Source: Sorangium sp051521495
GTDB lineage: Bacteria; Myxococcota_A; Polyangia; Polyangiales; Polyangiaceae
Reading direction: 5' to 3'
DNA: 64,000 nucleotides
Assembly: GCF_051521495.1 (NCBI RefSeq)
Contig: NZ_CP150355.1
Location: 6,572,001 to 6,636,000, forward strand
Part shown: positions 19,460 through 30,477 of the stretch, in pieces
Layout of the letters: each line of letters starts with the position of its first letter
How positions within the stretch are numbered: position 1 is the stretch's first letter
The notes under the pieces: model-generated
What the model saw: only the letters and a program-made list of their open reading frames with translations
What the model was told of the DNA's origin: nothing
Databases searched by the model: none
Position numbers and translations under genes: made by a program

Positions 19460-20083
19460 TCAGCGCTCCGGCTTGCGGGCGGGCTCGCGGCCGACGAGGC
19501 CGTAAAGGACGATCCGGTGGACGGCGGACAGCATCGTCTCCACCTCTTCGCGGGAGCCCTGGAACAGCCACGGAGGGGAGAAGCTCGCGTAGGCGCGCAG
19601 GAGAGCGCGCGCGGTGAGCTCGGGGTCGGCGGCGTCGAGCTCGCCGGCGCCGGCGCCGCGCGCGACGAGATCCCGGAGGAGCGCGCGCTCGTCGTCGAGG
19701 AAGCGGTGGTGGGCCGCCTGCACGGCGCGGCTCTGGCAATGCACGAGATCGCAGGCGTGCGCGCCCGAGCCGGCGAGCTCCAGGAAGCAGCGCGCGCGGG
19801 CGTCGAACACCGCCCGCAGCCGGTCGCAAAAGGGCACGTCGTCCCCGGCCGCGGCGGCGCGCATCGCGGCCATGACGGCGCGGTGCAGGCCGTGGGAGAG
19901 CTCCTCGACGATGGCGTCCTTCGAGGCGAACTCCAGGTACACGGCCCCGACCGCGATCTCGGCCTCGCGCGCGATATCGGCGACGGTGGTCTTGGCAGGA
20001 CCGTACCGGCGGAGGAGCCGCTCTGTTGCTTCGAGGATCCGCTTTCGCCGCTCAGTGGCGCCGCCGGGGTGACCGTGCTCCAT
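19460..20083 (-). CDS. TetR-family transcriptional regulator
   Basis: 207 residues. N-terminal DNA-binding domain: RRKRILEATERLLRRYGPAK, TTVADIAREAEIAVGAVYLEFASKDAIVEE (about 10-58), a textbook TetR helix-turn-helix. The C-terminal ligand domain is divergent. I start at MEHGHPGG (20083). The frame continues upstream without family likeness. It faces the Ser/Thr kinase gene across a 253-base region holding two GCGACGTCG words (20181 and 20195) that could be operators. Confidence 0.9.
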   Translation of the reverse strand: MEHGHPGGATERRKRILEATERLLRRYGPAKTTVADIAREAEIAVGAVYLEFASKDAIVEELSHGLHRAVMAAMRAAAAGDDVPFCDRLRAVFDARARCFLELAGSGAHACDLVHCQSRAVQAAHHRFLDDERALLRDLVARGAGAGELDAADPELTARALLRAYASFSPPWLFQGSREEVETMLSAVHRIVLYGLVGREPARKPER

Positions 20084-20336
20084 GAGGTGCGCAAGTTTCT
20101 CCCGGATTGGCGGCCGGGGGAAGCGTCCCGGCGGGCGGCCGGGAAGAACCATGGGGACGCCACGGCGCGCGAGCACGGATGCGACGTCGCGCGGGCGACG
20201 TCGGCGCGACGGAGCCCAGCCCCGAGATTGATTGCCGTCCGTCCGGCGGCTATCGTTGGCTGGCTTTGCACCGGATTTTCCGCGAAGATCGCGCTGTTCA
20301 CGGGGTCCGCGGTCCGGCGCGCGAAGGGACCGAGCC

Positions 20337-21890
<1,554 letters not shown>

Positions 21891-21900
21891 GGACACGATC

Positions 21901-23019
21901 ATGAAGAGCCTGCCCGTGCAGCACCTCGGGCGCCTGCTGGCGCTCGCGATGTTCCTTGCCGCCCTCCTCGTGGGCGGCCGCGACGCGAGGGCCGACACGG
22001 CGGCCGCGCAGGCCCTGTTCGACGCGGCCAGGCAGCTGATGGCCCAGGGCAAGTACGCCGACGCGTGCCCCAAGCTCGAGGAGAGCCAGCGGCTCGACCC
22101 GGGGATCGGCACGCAGTTCAACCTCGCGGCCTGCTACGAGCAGCTCGGCCGGACGGCGAGCGCCTGGTCGATGTTCCTCGAGGTGGCCGGCGCGGCGAAG
22201 GCCGCCGGCCAGCCGGAGCGCGAGAAGGTCGCGCGGCAGCGCGCCGCCGCGCTGGAGCCGGGGCTGATCCGGCTGACGATCACGGCGCCGGCCGACGCCC
22301 CGGCCGACTTCCAGGTGAAGCGCGACGGTGCCCTCGTGGGGCGCGCGCAATGGGGCACGCCGGTGCCGGTGGATCCCGGGAAGCACACGGTCGAGGCCTC
22401 CGCCGCCGGCCGAGCGCCGTTCGCGAGATCCGTCGAGCTCACCCGGGCGGGCGCCTCGGAGACGCTGGCCATCCCGCCGCTGCCAGCGGGCGACGCCGCG
22501 GCGCCCGCGGGCGGCACCCCTGTGCCGACGCGTGCCGCCGCGCCGCCGGCGAGCGGCGCGCCCGCGCCAGCGCGCGCTGCCGCGCCGCGCGCGACCGGCG
22601 CCGCGCTCGCGCCGGTCGCCGCGCGCGCGCCGGCGCGCGTCGGTGTGGGCGCGCCGCTGACCAAGCGCCGCAGCAAGGGGATGATGGTCACGGGCATCGT
22701 CCTGACGAGCATCGGCACCGTCGCCCTCCTGGGTGGGGGCCTGGTGCTCGCCTCCTCGTGCTCTGGCGACGGCTGCGGATACGACGACACCTCCGGCGAT
22801 CCGTTCTCCGACGACGTGTCTTACGAAGACGACACGACGGGCGCCGGGGTTGCGCTCGTCGTCAGCGGGCTCGTCCTCGCCGGCGTCGGCATCCCGCTCG
22901 CCATCATCGGCGGCCGCAAGGTGCCGGTCCAGCCGGAGAAGCAGGCCGCCGCCGCGCCGGCGCCGCCGCCCGAGCTCGTCATCGGCCCGCGCTACGCCGG
23001 GCTCCGCTGGTCCATGTGA
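21901..23019 (+). CDS. Exported TPR / PEGA-like protein next to the kinase
   Basis: 372 residues. Signal peptide (1-30, cut near ARADTAA). TPR-like helices at 31-105 (ALFDAARQLMAQGKYADACP; TQFNLAACYEQLGRTASAWS). A PEGA-like strand-rich domain at about 120-190 (RDGALVGRAQWGTPVPVDPG, KHTVEASAAG). An Ala/Pro linker, then two hydrophobic segments (about 262-283 and 317-341) around an acidic, Cys-containing loop. This architecture recurs next to kinases in Sorangium-type genomes. The 10-base spacing points to co-transcription. Function unknown; a scaffold or sensor for the kinase is an inference. Confidence 0.8.
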   Translation: MKSLPVQHLGRLLALAMFLAALLVGGRDARADTAAAQALFDAARQLMAQGKYADACPKLEESQRLDPGIGTQFNLAACYEQLGRTASAWSMFLEVAGAAKAAGQPEREKVARQRAAALEPGLIRLTITAPADAPADFQVKRDGALVGRAQWGTPVPVDPGKHTVEASAAGRAPFARSVELTRAGASETLAIPPLPAGDAAAPAGGTPVPTRAAAPPASGAPAPARAAAPRATGAALAPVAARAPARVGVGAPLTKRRSKGMMVTGIVLTSIGTVALLGGGLVLASSCSGDGCGYDDTSGDPFSDDVSYEDDTTGAGVALVVSGLVLAGVGIPLAIIGGRKVPVQPEKQAAAAPAPPPELVIGPRYAGLRWSM

Positions 23020-23028
23020 GCTCCGGCG

Positions 23029-23065
23029 CGGCGCGCGCGGCCGAGCCCCGGCGCGCGCGGCCGAG
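23029..23065. repeat. Two 17-base direct repeats between convergent genes
   Basis: CGGCGCGCGCGGCCGAG occurs at 23029-23045 and 23049-23065, a 20-base period, between the convergent TPR-protein and sugar dehydrogenase genes. Confidence 0.7.
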
Positions 23066-23080
23066 GAGGGTCGTGAGCGC

Positions 23081-24532
23081 TCACTCCGGATCGACGCGGT
23101 ACACGGTGCCGCCGAGATCCACCACGTAGACCTCGCCGGTGCCGTCCTGCCCGAAGCTGGCGATGCTGAAGCCGAACGATCCGAGATCGTCCGTCCGATC
23201 GACGGGCGCGGAGGCCGCCCCGCCCTCGTAGGTGAGCGTCCGGATCCTGCCGCTGCAGTAATCGCCGTAGAAGTAACTCCCCCGGAGCCACGGGATCCTG
23301 CTGCCCCGATAGACGTAGCCGCCGGTGACCGAGCAATCCTCGATGACCGACCCGGCGTGGCCGTACTCGGCGGCGGGCAGCGTGGTGATGCCCTGCGGAT
23401 CGCAGCTCTCCGCAGGAACGAAGCAGTGCGCGCCCTCCATGAGGCGCCAGCCGTAGTTCTTCCGGCCCTGCCCCGCAGGCTCGATGTCGATCTCCTCCCA
23501 CAGGCGCTGACCGACGTCCGCGATGTAGAGATCGCCCGTGCACGCGTCGAAGCTGAAGCGGTACGGGTTCCGCAAGCCATAGTCCCAGATCTCGGGCAGG
23601 ACGCCCTCGCCCGTCATGTTCCCCTCCGGGATGCTGTACGGGTGTGTCGAGACGTCGAGGCGAAGGATCTTCCCGAGCGGCGTCGTGAGATCCTGGCCAT
23701 TGCCGATGGGCGAGTGGCCGGGGCCGAAGTCGTTGCTGTCCCCGCCGTCACCGAGCCCGAGATAGAGAAAGCCGTCGATCGGGCTGAACTCGATCGAGCC
23801 GCCGTTGTGGTTCCGGTGCGGATCCACGACCTCGAGGTGCGTGGCTACCGGGGTCGGATCGGCCACGTTCGGCCGCTCGCCGCGCGCAAACTCGACAACA
23901 CGCGCGTCGCCGCCCGTCGCCTCGTCCGAGTAGTGAACGAAGAAGCGGCCGTTATCCTCGTAATCCGGGTGAAAGGCGAGCCCGAGCAGGCCGCGCTCGC
24001 CATCGCGCGCGTACAGGACGCGATCCTGGATGTCGAGAAACACCGTGGGCTCGGCGGATCCCTCGTCGAGGATGAGGATCTGGCCGGGCTGCGTGACGAT
24101 GAAGAGCCGCGTGGGGTCGCCCGGCGCGGATTTCACGAGGAGCGGGTGATCGAGGCCGGAGACGACCGTGGTGAGCTTCAGCGAGCCCTCGTCCTCGCTC
24201 GGCGGCGAGCAGCTCAACGCCGCCGCGGCCTCACGGCCGCCGCCGCCGCCCGCCCCGTTCCCGCCCGCTCCGTTCCCTCCAGCGCCGCTCCCTCCAGCGC
24301 CGCTCCCTCCAGCGCCGCTCCCTCCAGCGCCGCTCCCTCCAGCGCCGCTCCCTCCAGCGCCGCTCCCTCCAGCGCCGGCTCCACCGGCTGCGACCGATGA
24401 GGCTCCGCCGGTCGCGCCGAGCAGCAGCGGGGAGCTCGGCGCTTCGCGCGAGCAGGCGATGGACGCGAACCCGGCCGCCAGGCAGAGCGCGACGATCGGG
24501 AGGGGCGATAGGGCAGAGCTCGACGGTCTCAT
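23081..24532 (-). CDS. PQQ-type glucose/sorbosone dehydrogenase lipoprotein
   Basis: 483 residues. A signal peptide ends with a lipobox-like SIACS (Cys27). A long Gly/Ala/Ser linker (about 38-95) is made of GAGGS repeats. The rest is a six-bladed propeller of the soluble quinoprotein sugar dehydrogenase family: RLFIVTQPGQILIL, DGERGLLGLAFHPDYEDNGR, DPHRNHNGGSIEFSPIDGFL, YLGLGDGGDS, LRNPYRFSFD, DLYIADVGQ and NYGWRLMEG. RNHNGG contains the conserved His. It likely oxidises an aldose or related sugar alcohol at the cell surface and passes electrons to the respiratory chain. The electron transfer partner is unknown; the neighbouring respiratory genes are on the other strand. Confidence 0.88.
   Translation of the reverse strand: MRPSSSALSPLPIVALCLAAGFASIACSREAPSSPLLLGATGGASSVAAGGAGAGGSGAGGSGAGGSGAGGSGAGGSGAGGSGAGGNGAGGNGAGGGGGREAAAALSCSPPSEDEGSLKLTTVVSGLDHPLLVKSAPGDPTRLFIVTQPGQILILDEGSAEPTVFLDIQDRVLYARDGERGLLGLAFHPDYEDNGRFFVHYSDEATGGDARVVEFARGERPNVADPTPVATHLEVVDPHRNHNGGSIEFSPIDGFLYLGLGDGGDSNDFGPGHSPIGNGQDLTTPLGKILRLDVSTHPYSIPEGNMTGEGVLPEIWDYGLRNPYRFSFDACTGDLYIADVGQRLWEEIDIEPAGQGRKNYGWRLMEGAHCFVPAESCDPQGITTLPAAEYGHAGSVIEDCSVTGGYVYRGSRIPWLRGSYFYGDYCSGRIRTLTYEGGAASAPVDRTDDLGSFGFSIASFGQDGTGEVYVVDLGGTVYRVDPE
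24256..24375. repeat. 15-base minisatellite coding the Gly/Ser linker
   Basis: Six identical copies of CGCTCCCTCCAGCGC (24286-24375) are preceded by two diverged ones. Each codes for five residues of GAGGS type, so copy number changes keep the frame. Confidence 0.92.
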
Positions 24533-24694
24533 GATCGGACGATATCGCAGTTCGAAGCCCCGGATGGCGAAGATCCAGTGTTGGAGCCGCCCCCGCCCAC
24601 GCAGGCCGGACGGCGCCGCTCCGGCGCCGCCCTAGCGCCCCTACACCGGCGCTCGTGGCGTGGCGAGATCGCGAAACGAGCCCTGCGCTCCACG

Positions 24695-24708
24695 CATCGA
24701 TATCGATG
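24695..24708. promoter_or_regulatory. 14-base perfect palindrome upstream of act operon
   Basis: CATCGATATCGATG, ending 49 bases before the actA start, is a perfect palindrome in the 225-base divergent region. It could be an operator for the respiratory operon. Confidence 0.4.
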
Positions 24709-24757
24709 GAGCTGGCCCCCATCGCCGCACTTCGAGCGAGGCCGACCGGACGAGAGC

Positions 24758-25408
24758 ATGGCATCCGTCTTTCCGCGCTGGAGCAACACCGCGTTCCGAC
24801 TCGCCATCGCCGCCGTCATCCTCGGCGGCGCGGCGGCCGTGTCAGCGCCGATGATCTACGTGCGCACGGCTTGGAACACCGGACAGAACATGCCCGTGCA
24901 GCAGCCGGTGCAGTTCGACCACAGGCACCATGTGCAAGACGACGCCATCGACTGCCGGTTCTGCCACTACACGGTCGGGCGATCGGGCACGGCGGGCTTG
25001 CCTTCTACGGCGGACTGCATGGGCTGTCACAGCCAGATATGGAACCAGAGCCCCAAGCTCGAGCTCGTCCGGAGCAGCTATTTCTCGGACACGCCGATCG
25101 TCTGGCAGCGCGTCAACGACGTGCCCGACTTCGTCTATTTCAACCATGCGATCCACGTGAACAAGGGGGTCGGCTGCGTGACGTGCCACGGCCGCGTGGA
25201 CCAGATGCCCGAGGTTCGCCAGGCGACGCCGATGACGATGGGCTGGTGCCTCGGCTGCCACAGGGCGCCAGAGCGCCACCTCCGCCCGCTCTCCGCGATC
25301 ACGGACATGGACTGGGACGCCGGCCCCGACGCGGAGCGGATCGGCCGGCAGATCGCGCAGCAGCTCGGCGTGCGGCACCTCGTTCACTGCTCGGCCTGCC
25401 ACAGGTGA
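24758..25408 (+). CDS. actA: Alternative complex III pentaheme cytochrome c, ActA
   Basis: 216 residues with one N-terminal membrane anchor (about 11-32) and five heme-c sites: CRFCH, CMGCH, CVTCH, CLGCH and CSACH. This is the count expected for ActA of alternative complex III, a quinol:electron acceptor oxidoreductase that replaces the bc1 complex. The long open frame upstream of 24758 has no protein character; the ATG there is followed by a short polar stretch then the anchor. First gene of the operon. A 155-base gap to actB contains no gene. Confidence 0.95.
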   Translation: MASVFPRWSNTAFRLAIAAVILGGAAAVSAPMIYVRTAWNTGQNMPVQQPVQFDHRHHVQDDAIDCRFCHYTVGRSGTAGLPSTADCMGCHSQIWNQSPKLELVRSSYFSDTPIVWQRVNDVPDFVYFNHAIHVNKGVGCVTCHGRVDQMPEVRQATPMTMGWCLGCHRAPERHLRPLSAITDMDWDAGPDAERIGRQIAQQLGVRHLVHCSACHR

Positions 25409-25563
25409 GCGCGCGCGGGCGCGGGCAGAGCAACACACAGGGGATCATCGAGGAACAACCAGGACACCTACGGGAGCACGCGAGGACGAGGGGCAATAGG
25501 CGGCCAAGAGCGGAGCGCCGTCAGGGCGGCGGCGCGGATCCACCGATGACCTGAAGAGGGACG

Positions 25564-28500
25564 ATGGCTGATCAGAAACAGATCCCGTGGAGCACCGCGC
25601 TCGACGGAAAGACGGGCAAAGCGTACTGGCGCAGCCTCGCGGAGCTCCTCGAGTCACCAGAGCTCCGCGAGGCCGCGGCGCGGGAGATCCCAGCGGGCAT
25701 CGGCGATCCGGCCACGATGAGCCGGCGGCGCTGGCTCGAGCTCCTCGGCGCGAGCATGGCGCTCGCCGGCGTCTCCGGGTGCCGATCGAAGTCCGCACAC
25801 CAGATCGTCCCTTACGTGACGACGCCGCCCGAGGTCACCCCGGGCGTCCTCCGCTATTACGCCACCAGCCTGGATCTCGACGGGTTCGCGACGGGCATCC
25901 TCGTCGAGAGCCACGAGGGGCGGCCGACGAAGGTCGAGGGCAACCCGCAGCACCCGGCGAGCCTCGGCTCGACCGGCGTCTACGAGCAGGCGTCGGTGCT
26001 CGGCCTCTACGATCAGCACCGCGCGCGCGCGGCGCGGCGCGGCGCCGCCCCGACGACGTGGCACGCGTTCGTCCAGCAGTTCGGGGGCGCGCGGAGCGAC
26101 GGCGGCGCCGGGCTCCGGTTCGTCCTTCGGCCCACCGGCTCTCCGCTCCTCCTCGACCTGATCGGCCGCATCCAGGCGCGCTATCCGGCGGCCCGGTTCA
26201 CGTTCTACGCGCCCGCGCGGCCGGCGCACCCGACGCGCGGTGCCGAGCTCGCCTTCGGCGCTCCGCTCCAGGCGCAGTACGACTTCCGGACAGCCGACGT
26301 CATCCTCGCGCTCGACGCGGACTTCCTCGCGTCGATGCCGTTCAGCGTGCGGTATGCGCGCCAGTTCGCGGAGCGCAGGCGCATCGGCTCGCCGACGGGC
26401 ACCATGAACCGTCTCTATATGATCGAGCCTGGGCTGACCCCGACGGGGAGCATGGCCGATCACCGCCTGCGCAAGCGGCCGAGCGACGTGCCGGCGGTCG
26501 CCGCGGCGATCGCGGCCGAGCTGCTCCTGATCGAGGGCGCTCGCCCGGGGTTCATCCCTCCCCAGGCGCTCGGCGCGCTCGAGCCGCTCCGGGCGCGGGT
26601 TCGCGCCGAGGAAAAGCCGTTCGTCCGGGCGGTCGCGCGCGACCTCGCGCGCGGCGGCGCGGCGAGCGTCGTCGTGGCGGGGGAGCGGCAGCCCCCCGAG
26701 GTCCACGCGCTCGCGCACCTCATGAACGCCGCGCTCCGCAACGATCGCGCGGCGTGGGCCACCGCGAGGACCTTGATCACGGCCGGCGCCGCGGAGCAGG
26801 ACCTCGCCGCGCTCGCCGGCGAGATCCGCGGCGGCGGCGTCGATACGGTCGTGATCCTCGAGGACAACGTGGCCTACACGGCGCCCGCGGATCTCGAGCT
26901 CGCGACGCTGCTCCGCTCCGTCCCGAGCCGGGTCTACCTCGGGCTCTACGAGGACGAGACCGCCGCGGCCTGCGACTGGTTCGTGCCCGCCGCGCACGCT
27001 CTCGAGGCCTGGGGGGACGCGCGCGCGTACGACGGCACGAGCTCGCTGGTCCAGCCGCTCATCGAGCCGCTCTTCCAGGGCAGGACCGCCGCCGAGGTGC
27101 TCGCGGTCTTCGCGGGCGAGACGCAGAAGAGCGCGCGCAACCTCCTGCGCGACGCCTGGGCCGCGCGCCGGGGCGGCGCCGATTTCGACGCGTTCTGGGA
27201 GGACGCGCTCCGGAGCGGGCTCGTCGAGGGCACCGCCGCCCCGCGCGAGGACGCCAAGCTGCGGATCGAGGGGGTGGCCGCGGCGCTCGCGCAGCTCGCG
27301 GCGGCGCCCCCGCCAAAGGCGGACGCCATCGAGGTCGCCTTCTCGGTCGACGCGAGCGTCTATGACGGCCGGTTCGCCAACAACCCGTGGCTGCTCGAGC
27401 TGCCCGATCCCATGACCAAGCTCACCTGGGACAACGCCGCGCTGCTCAGCCCGGCGACGGCGAAGGCGCTCGGCGTCGAGAGCGAGGATGTGGTCGATCT
27501 CGAGCTCGGGGGGCGAAAGATGTCGATACCCGTCCTCGTCGCGCCGGGGCACGCCGACGGCACGGTGTCGCTGCCGCTCGGTTACGGGCGCAGCGGCGCC
27601 GAGTCGATCGCCGCCGGGGTGGGGTCCGACGCATACCGGCTCCGCACCTCGGACGCGCCGTTCTTCGCGGCGGGCGTCTCGGTGACGAAGCGGCCGGACC
27701 AGAAGCACAAGCTCGCCCTGACGCAGAGGCACTGGAGCCTGGAGGGGCGCCCCGTAGCGCTCTCGGTCCCCCTCGCCGTCTACCGCGAGCGCCCCGACTT
27801 CACGGAGCCGTTCAAGGGGCCGCAGCCGTCCCTCATGCCCCCGACGCCTCCCCCCGGGGCGCCGAAGGACCAATGGGCCATGACGATCGATCTCACGATC
27901 TGCACCGGCTGCAGCGCGTGCGTCGTCGCGTGCCAGGCCGAGAACAACGTCCTCGTGGTGGGCAAGGAGGAGGTCGTGAACAGCCGCGAGATGCACTGGC
28001 TCCGCATCGACACGTACCTGCTCGACGACCGGCGCGACCCGAGCAACCCGGCCGTCGTCCACCAGCCCATGCTGTGCCAGCACTGCGAGAAGGCGCCGTG
28101 CGAGTACGTGTGTCCCGTGAACGCGACGACGCACAGCCCCGACGGGCTCAACGAGATGACCTACAACCGCTGCGTCGGGACGCGGTTCTGCTCGAACAAC
28201 TGCCCGTACAAGGTCCGCCGCTTCAACTGGTTCGATTACGGGGAGCTCCGCGCGTACAACACGGGGCTCACGAAGCTCCAGCGCAACCCCGACGTGACGG
28301 TGCGGGAGCGCGGCGTCATGGAGAAGTGCACGTACTGCGTCCAGCGGATCCGCCGGGCGGAGATCGCCGCGCGGGTAGAAGACCGCGAGATCCGCCCCGG
28401 AGAGGTCGTCACCGCCTGCCAGCAGGCCTGTCCGACGCAGGCGATCCAGTTCGGCTCTCTGGCGCACAAGGAGACGGAGGTGGTGGCGTGGCGGGGCGAG

Positions 28501-28599
28501 CCGCGGAGCTACGCGGTGTTCCACGACCTGGGCACCCGGCCGAGGACCATGTACCTCGCGCGCGTCGATAACAAGAACCCGGAGCTCGACGAGCCGTGA
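25564..28599 (+). CDS. actB: Alternative complex III iron-sulfur/molybdopterin-like subunit, ActB
   Basis: 1011 residues, a fusion typical of ActB. A twin-arginine type signal, SRRRWLELLGASMALAGVSG, is at about 53-72. A molybdopterin-oxidoreductase-like domain follows (about 80-740), which in known ActB proteins lacks the cofactor. A ferredoxin-like C-terminal part has four Cys clusters: CTGCSACVVACQAEN (from about 780), CQHCEKAPCEYVCP (about 839), RFCSNNCP (about 877) and CTYCVQRI (about 922), with CQQACPTQAI near 952. These hold one 3Fe-4S and several 4Fe-4S centres in family members. It sits outside the membrane against ActC. It overlaps actC by 4 bases (GTGA). Confidence 0.96.
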   Translation: MADQKQIPWSTALDGKTGKAYWRSLAELLESPELREAAAREIPAGIGDPATMSRRRWLELLGASMALAGVSGCRSKSAHQIVPYVTTPPEVTPGVLRYYATSLDLDGFATGILVESHEGRPTKVEGNPQHPASLGSTGVYEQASVLGLYDQHRARAARRGAAPTTWHAFVQQFGGARSDGGAGLRFVLRPTGSPLLLDLIGRIQARYPAARFTFYAPARPAHPTRGAELAFGAPLQAQYDFRTADVILALDADFLASMPFSVRYARQFAERRRIGSPTGTMNRLYMIEPGLTPTGSMADHRLRKRPSDVPAVAAAIAAELLLIEGARPGFIPPQALGALEPLRARVRAEEKPFVRAVARDLARGGAASVVVAGERQPPEVHALAHLMNAALRNDRAAWATARTLITAGAAEQDLAALAGEIRGGGVDTVVILEDNVAYTAPADLELATLLRSVPSRVYLGLYEDETAAACDWFVPAAHALEAWGDARAYDGTSSLVQPLIEPLFQGRTAAEVLAVFAGETQKSARNLLRDAWAARRGGADFDAFWEDALRSGLVEGTAAPREDAKLRIEGVAAALAQLAAAPPPKADAIEVAFSVDASVYDGRFANNPWLLELPDPMTKLTWDNAALLSPATAKALGVESEDVVDLELGGRKMSIPVLVAPGHADGTVSLPLGYGRSGAESIAAGVGSDAYRLRTSDAPFFAAGVSVTKRPDQKHKLALTQRHWSLEGRPVALSVPLAVYRERPDFTEPFKGPQPSLMPPTPPPGAPKDQWAMTIDLTICTGCSACVVACQAENNVLVVGKEEVVNSREMHWLRIDTYLLDDRRDPSNPAVVHQPMLCQHCEKAPCEYVCPVNATTHSPDGLNEMTYNRCVGTRFCSNNCPYKVRRFNWFDYGELRAYNTGLTKLQRNPDVTVRERGVMEKCTYCVQRIRRAEIAARVEDREIRPGEVVTACQQACPTQAIQFGSLAHKETEVVAWRGEPRSYAVFHDLGTRPRTMYLARVDNKNPELDEP

Positions 28600-29942
28600 C
28601 GGAGCCCCTCATCCTCGGCCGGCCAACCGACGACGAGCTCTCCGAACAGCTCCTGTCGGTCGTCTGGAAGCCGCGATCCAAGCTCTGGTGGGCCGCGTTC
28701 GCCCTCACCGGCGCCGGGACGGTCGTGCTCGTGCTCGCCATCACCTACACCGTCACGACCGGCATCGGGGTCTGGGGCAACAACATCCCGGTCGGCTGGG
28801 CGTTCGGGATCATCAACTTCGTGTGGTGGATCGGTATCGGCCACGCGGGGACGTTCATCTCCGCGATCCTGCTCCTCCTGGAGCAGCGCTGGCGCACGAG
28901 CATCAACCGGTTCTCCGAGGCGATGACCCTCTTCGCCGTCATCCAGGCGGGCATCTATCCGCTCCTGCACCTCGGCCGGCCGTGGTTCGCCTACTGGCTC
29001 GTCCCCTACCCCGCGACGCTGAGGCTATGGCCCCAGTTCAAGAGCGCGCTGCCGTGGGACGCCGCGGCCGTGTTCACGTACTTCACGGTCTCCCTCGTCT
29101 TCTGGTACGTCGGGCTCATCCCCGACTTCGCGGCCCTCCGCGACCGGGCCCCGAGCCGCCTCCGCCGGCTCGTCTACGGCATCCTGTCGCTCGGCTGGCG
29201 CGGCTCCGCCGTCACCTATCGACACTACCGGCTCCTCTACGGGTTGCTCGCCGGGCTCGCGACGCCGCTCGTGCTCTCGGTGCACTCGATCGTGAGCACC
29301 GATTTCGCGATGGCGCTCGTCCCGGGCTGGCACTCGACCATCTTCCCCCCGTTCTTCGTCGCCGGGGCCATCTTCTCCGGCTTCGCGATGGTGCTGACGC
29401 TGCTCATCCCGGCGCGCCGGATCTTCCACCTCGGGAACGTCGTCACCCAGCGCCACATCGACAACTTGAGCAAGCTGGCGCTCGTCACGGCCTGGATCGT
29501 CATCTACTCGTACATCATCGAGCTCTTCGTCGCCTGGTACGGCGGATCGGCGACCGAGATCTACCAGTTCTTCGTCGCGCGCCCCGCCGGGCCGAACTCA
29601 GCGATCTTCTGGGTGCAGATGTTCTGCAACGTCCTCGTCCCCCAGCTGCTCTGGTTCCCGCGCGTCCGGAGGAACATGATCCTGCTCTGGATCGTCTCGA
29701 TCCTCCTGAACGTCGGGATGTGGTCCGAGCGGTTCGTGATCATCGTCCTGGGGCTGCAGCGCGAGTTCATCCCGTCGGCGTGGCACGCCTACCACCCGAC
29801 GTACGTCGATATCTCGATGTTCATCGGGACGATCTGCTTCTTCCTGCTGCTCGTCCTGCTCTTCCTCCGCCTCTTCCCGTTCATCCCCGTGGCCGAGGTC
29901 AAGGAGCTGAACCACGAGCTCCGCCACAAGGAGGATCACTGA
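28596..29942 (+). CDS. actC: Alternative complex III membrane subunit ActC (NrfD/PsrC family)
   Basis: 448 residues with about ten membrane segments, an NrfD-like quinone-interacting protein. The GTG start at 28596 overlaps the actB stop. Recognisable stretches include WGNNIPVGWAFGIINFVWWI, GIGHAGTFISAILLLLEQRW and LHLGRPWFAYWLVPYP. It forms the quinol-oxidising site and core of the complex together with ActF. Confidence 0.96.
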   Translation: MTEPLILGRPTDDELSEQLLSVVWKPRSKLWWAAFALTGAGTVVLVLAITYTVTTGIGVWGNNIPVGWAFGIINFVWWIGIGHAGTFISAILLLLEQRWRTSINRFSEAMTLFAVIQAGIYPLLHLGRPWFAYWLVPYPATLRLWPQFKSALPWDAAAVFTYFTVSLVFWYVGLIPDFAALRDRAPSRLRRLVYGILSLGWRGSAVTYRHYRLLYGLLAGLATPLVLSVHSIVSTDFAMALVPGWHSTIFPPFFVAGAIFSGFAMVLTLLIPARRIFHLGNVVTQRHIDNLSKLALVTAWIVIYSYIIELFVAWYGGSATEIYQFFVARPAGPNSAIFWVQMFCNVLVPQLLWFPRVRRNMILLWIVSILLNVGMWSERFVIIVLGLQREFIPSAWHAYHPTYVDISMFIGTICFFLLLVLLFLRLFPFIPVAEVKELNHELRHKEDH

Positions 29943-29943
29943 G

Positions 29944-30477
29944 ATGAGGAGAGGACTGCTCGCCGAGTTCGAGACGCCCGAGGCGATGCTCCGGGCGATC
30001 GCGGAGCTCAGGAGCCGGGGATACCGGCGGCTCGACGCCTTCACGCCGTACCCGATCCACGGCGTCGATGAGGCGCTCGGACTCCGCCGCTCGCCGCTCA
30101 ACTGGATCATCCTGCCCTTCGCGCTGGCGGGCACCGCCGGCGGCTACCTCCTCCAGTGGTTTTGCAACGCATACGACTACCCGCTCAACGTGGGCGGGCG
30201 TCCGCCGCACGCGGCCCCGGCCTTCATACCGATCACCTTCGAGACGATGGTGCTCACATCCTCCCTCACCGGGTTCGTCGTGCTGCTCGTCCTCGCCCGG
30301 CTCCCCGAGCTCTGGCACCCGGTGTTCGACGTCCCCGGGTTCGAGCGCGCCTCCATCGATCGGTTCTGGCTCGGGATCGACGCCCGCGATCCAGCGCTCA
30401 TCAGCCCCATCACCGAGCGCGCGCTCACCGATCTCGGCGCCATCACCGTCGCCTGGGCCGGAAAGGAGCGCTCATGA
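29944..30477 (+). CDS. actD: Alternative complex III subunit ActD (DUF3341)
   Basis: 177 residues. An N-terminal small soluble fold (LAEFETPEAMLRAIAELRSR, GYRRLDAFTPYPIHGVDEAL) precedes two membrane segments (about 55-73 and 100-120) around an outside loop with GGRPPHAAPAFIPITFE. This is the DUF3341 pattern of ActD. AGGAGG lies before the ATG, which begins one base after the actC stop. It overlaps actE by 4 bases. Confidence 0.94.
   Translation: MRRGLLAEFETPEAMLRAIAELRSRGYRRLDAFTPYPIHGVDEALGLRRSPLNWIILPFALAGTAGGYLLQWFCNAYDYPLNVGGRPPHAAPAFIPITFETMVLTSSLTGFVVLLVLARLPELWHPVFDVPGFERASIDRFWLGIDARDPALISPITERALTDLGAITVAWAGKERS

Noticed and set aside
25654..28524. 956-codon minus-strand frame over actB
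   Set aside because: Antisense to a gene with clear iron-sulfur motifs; no protein family recognised.
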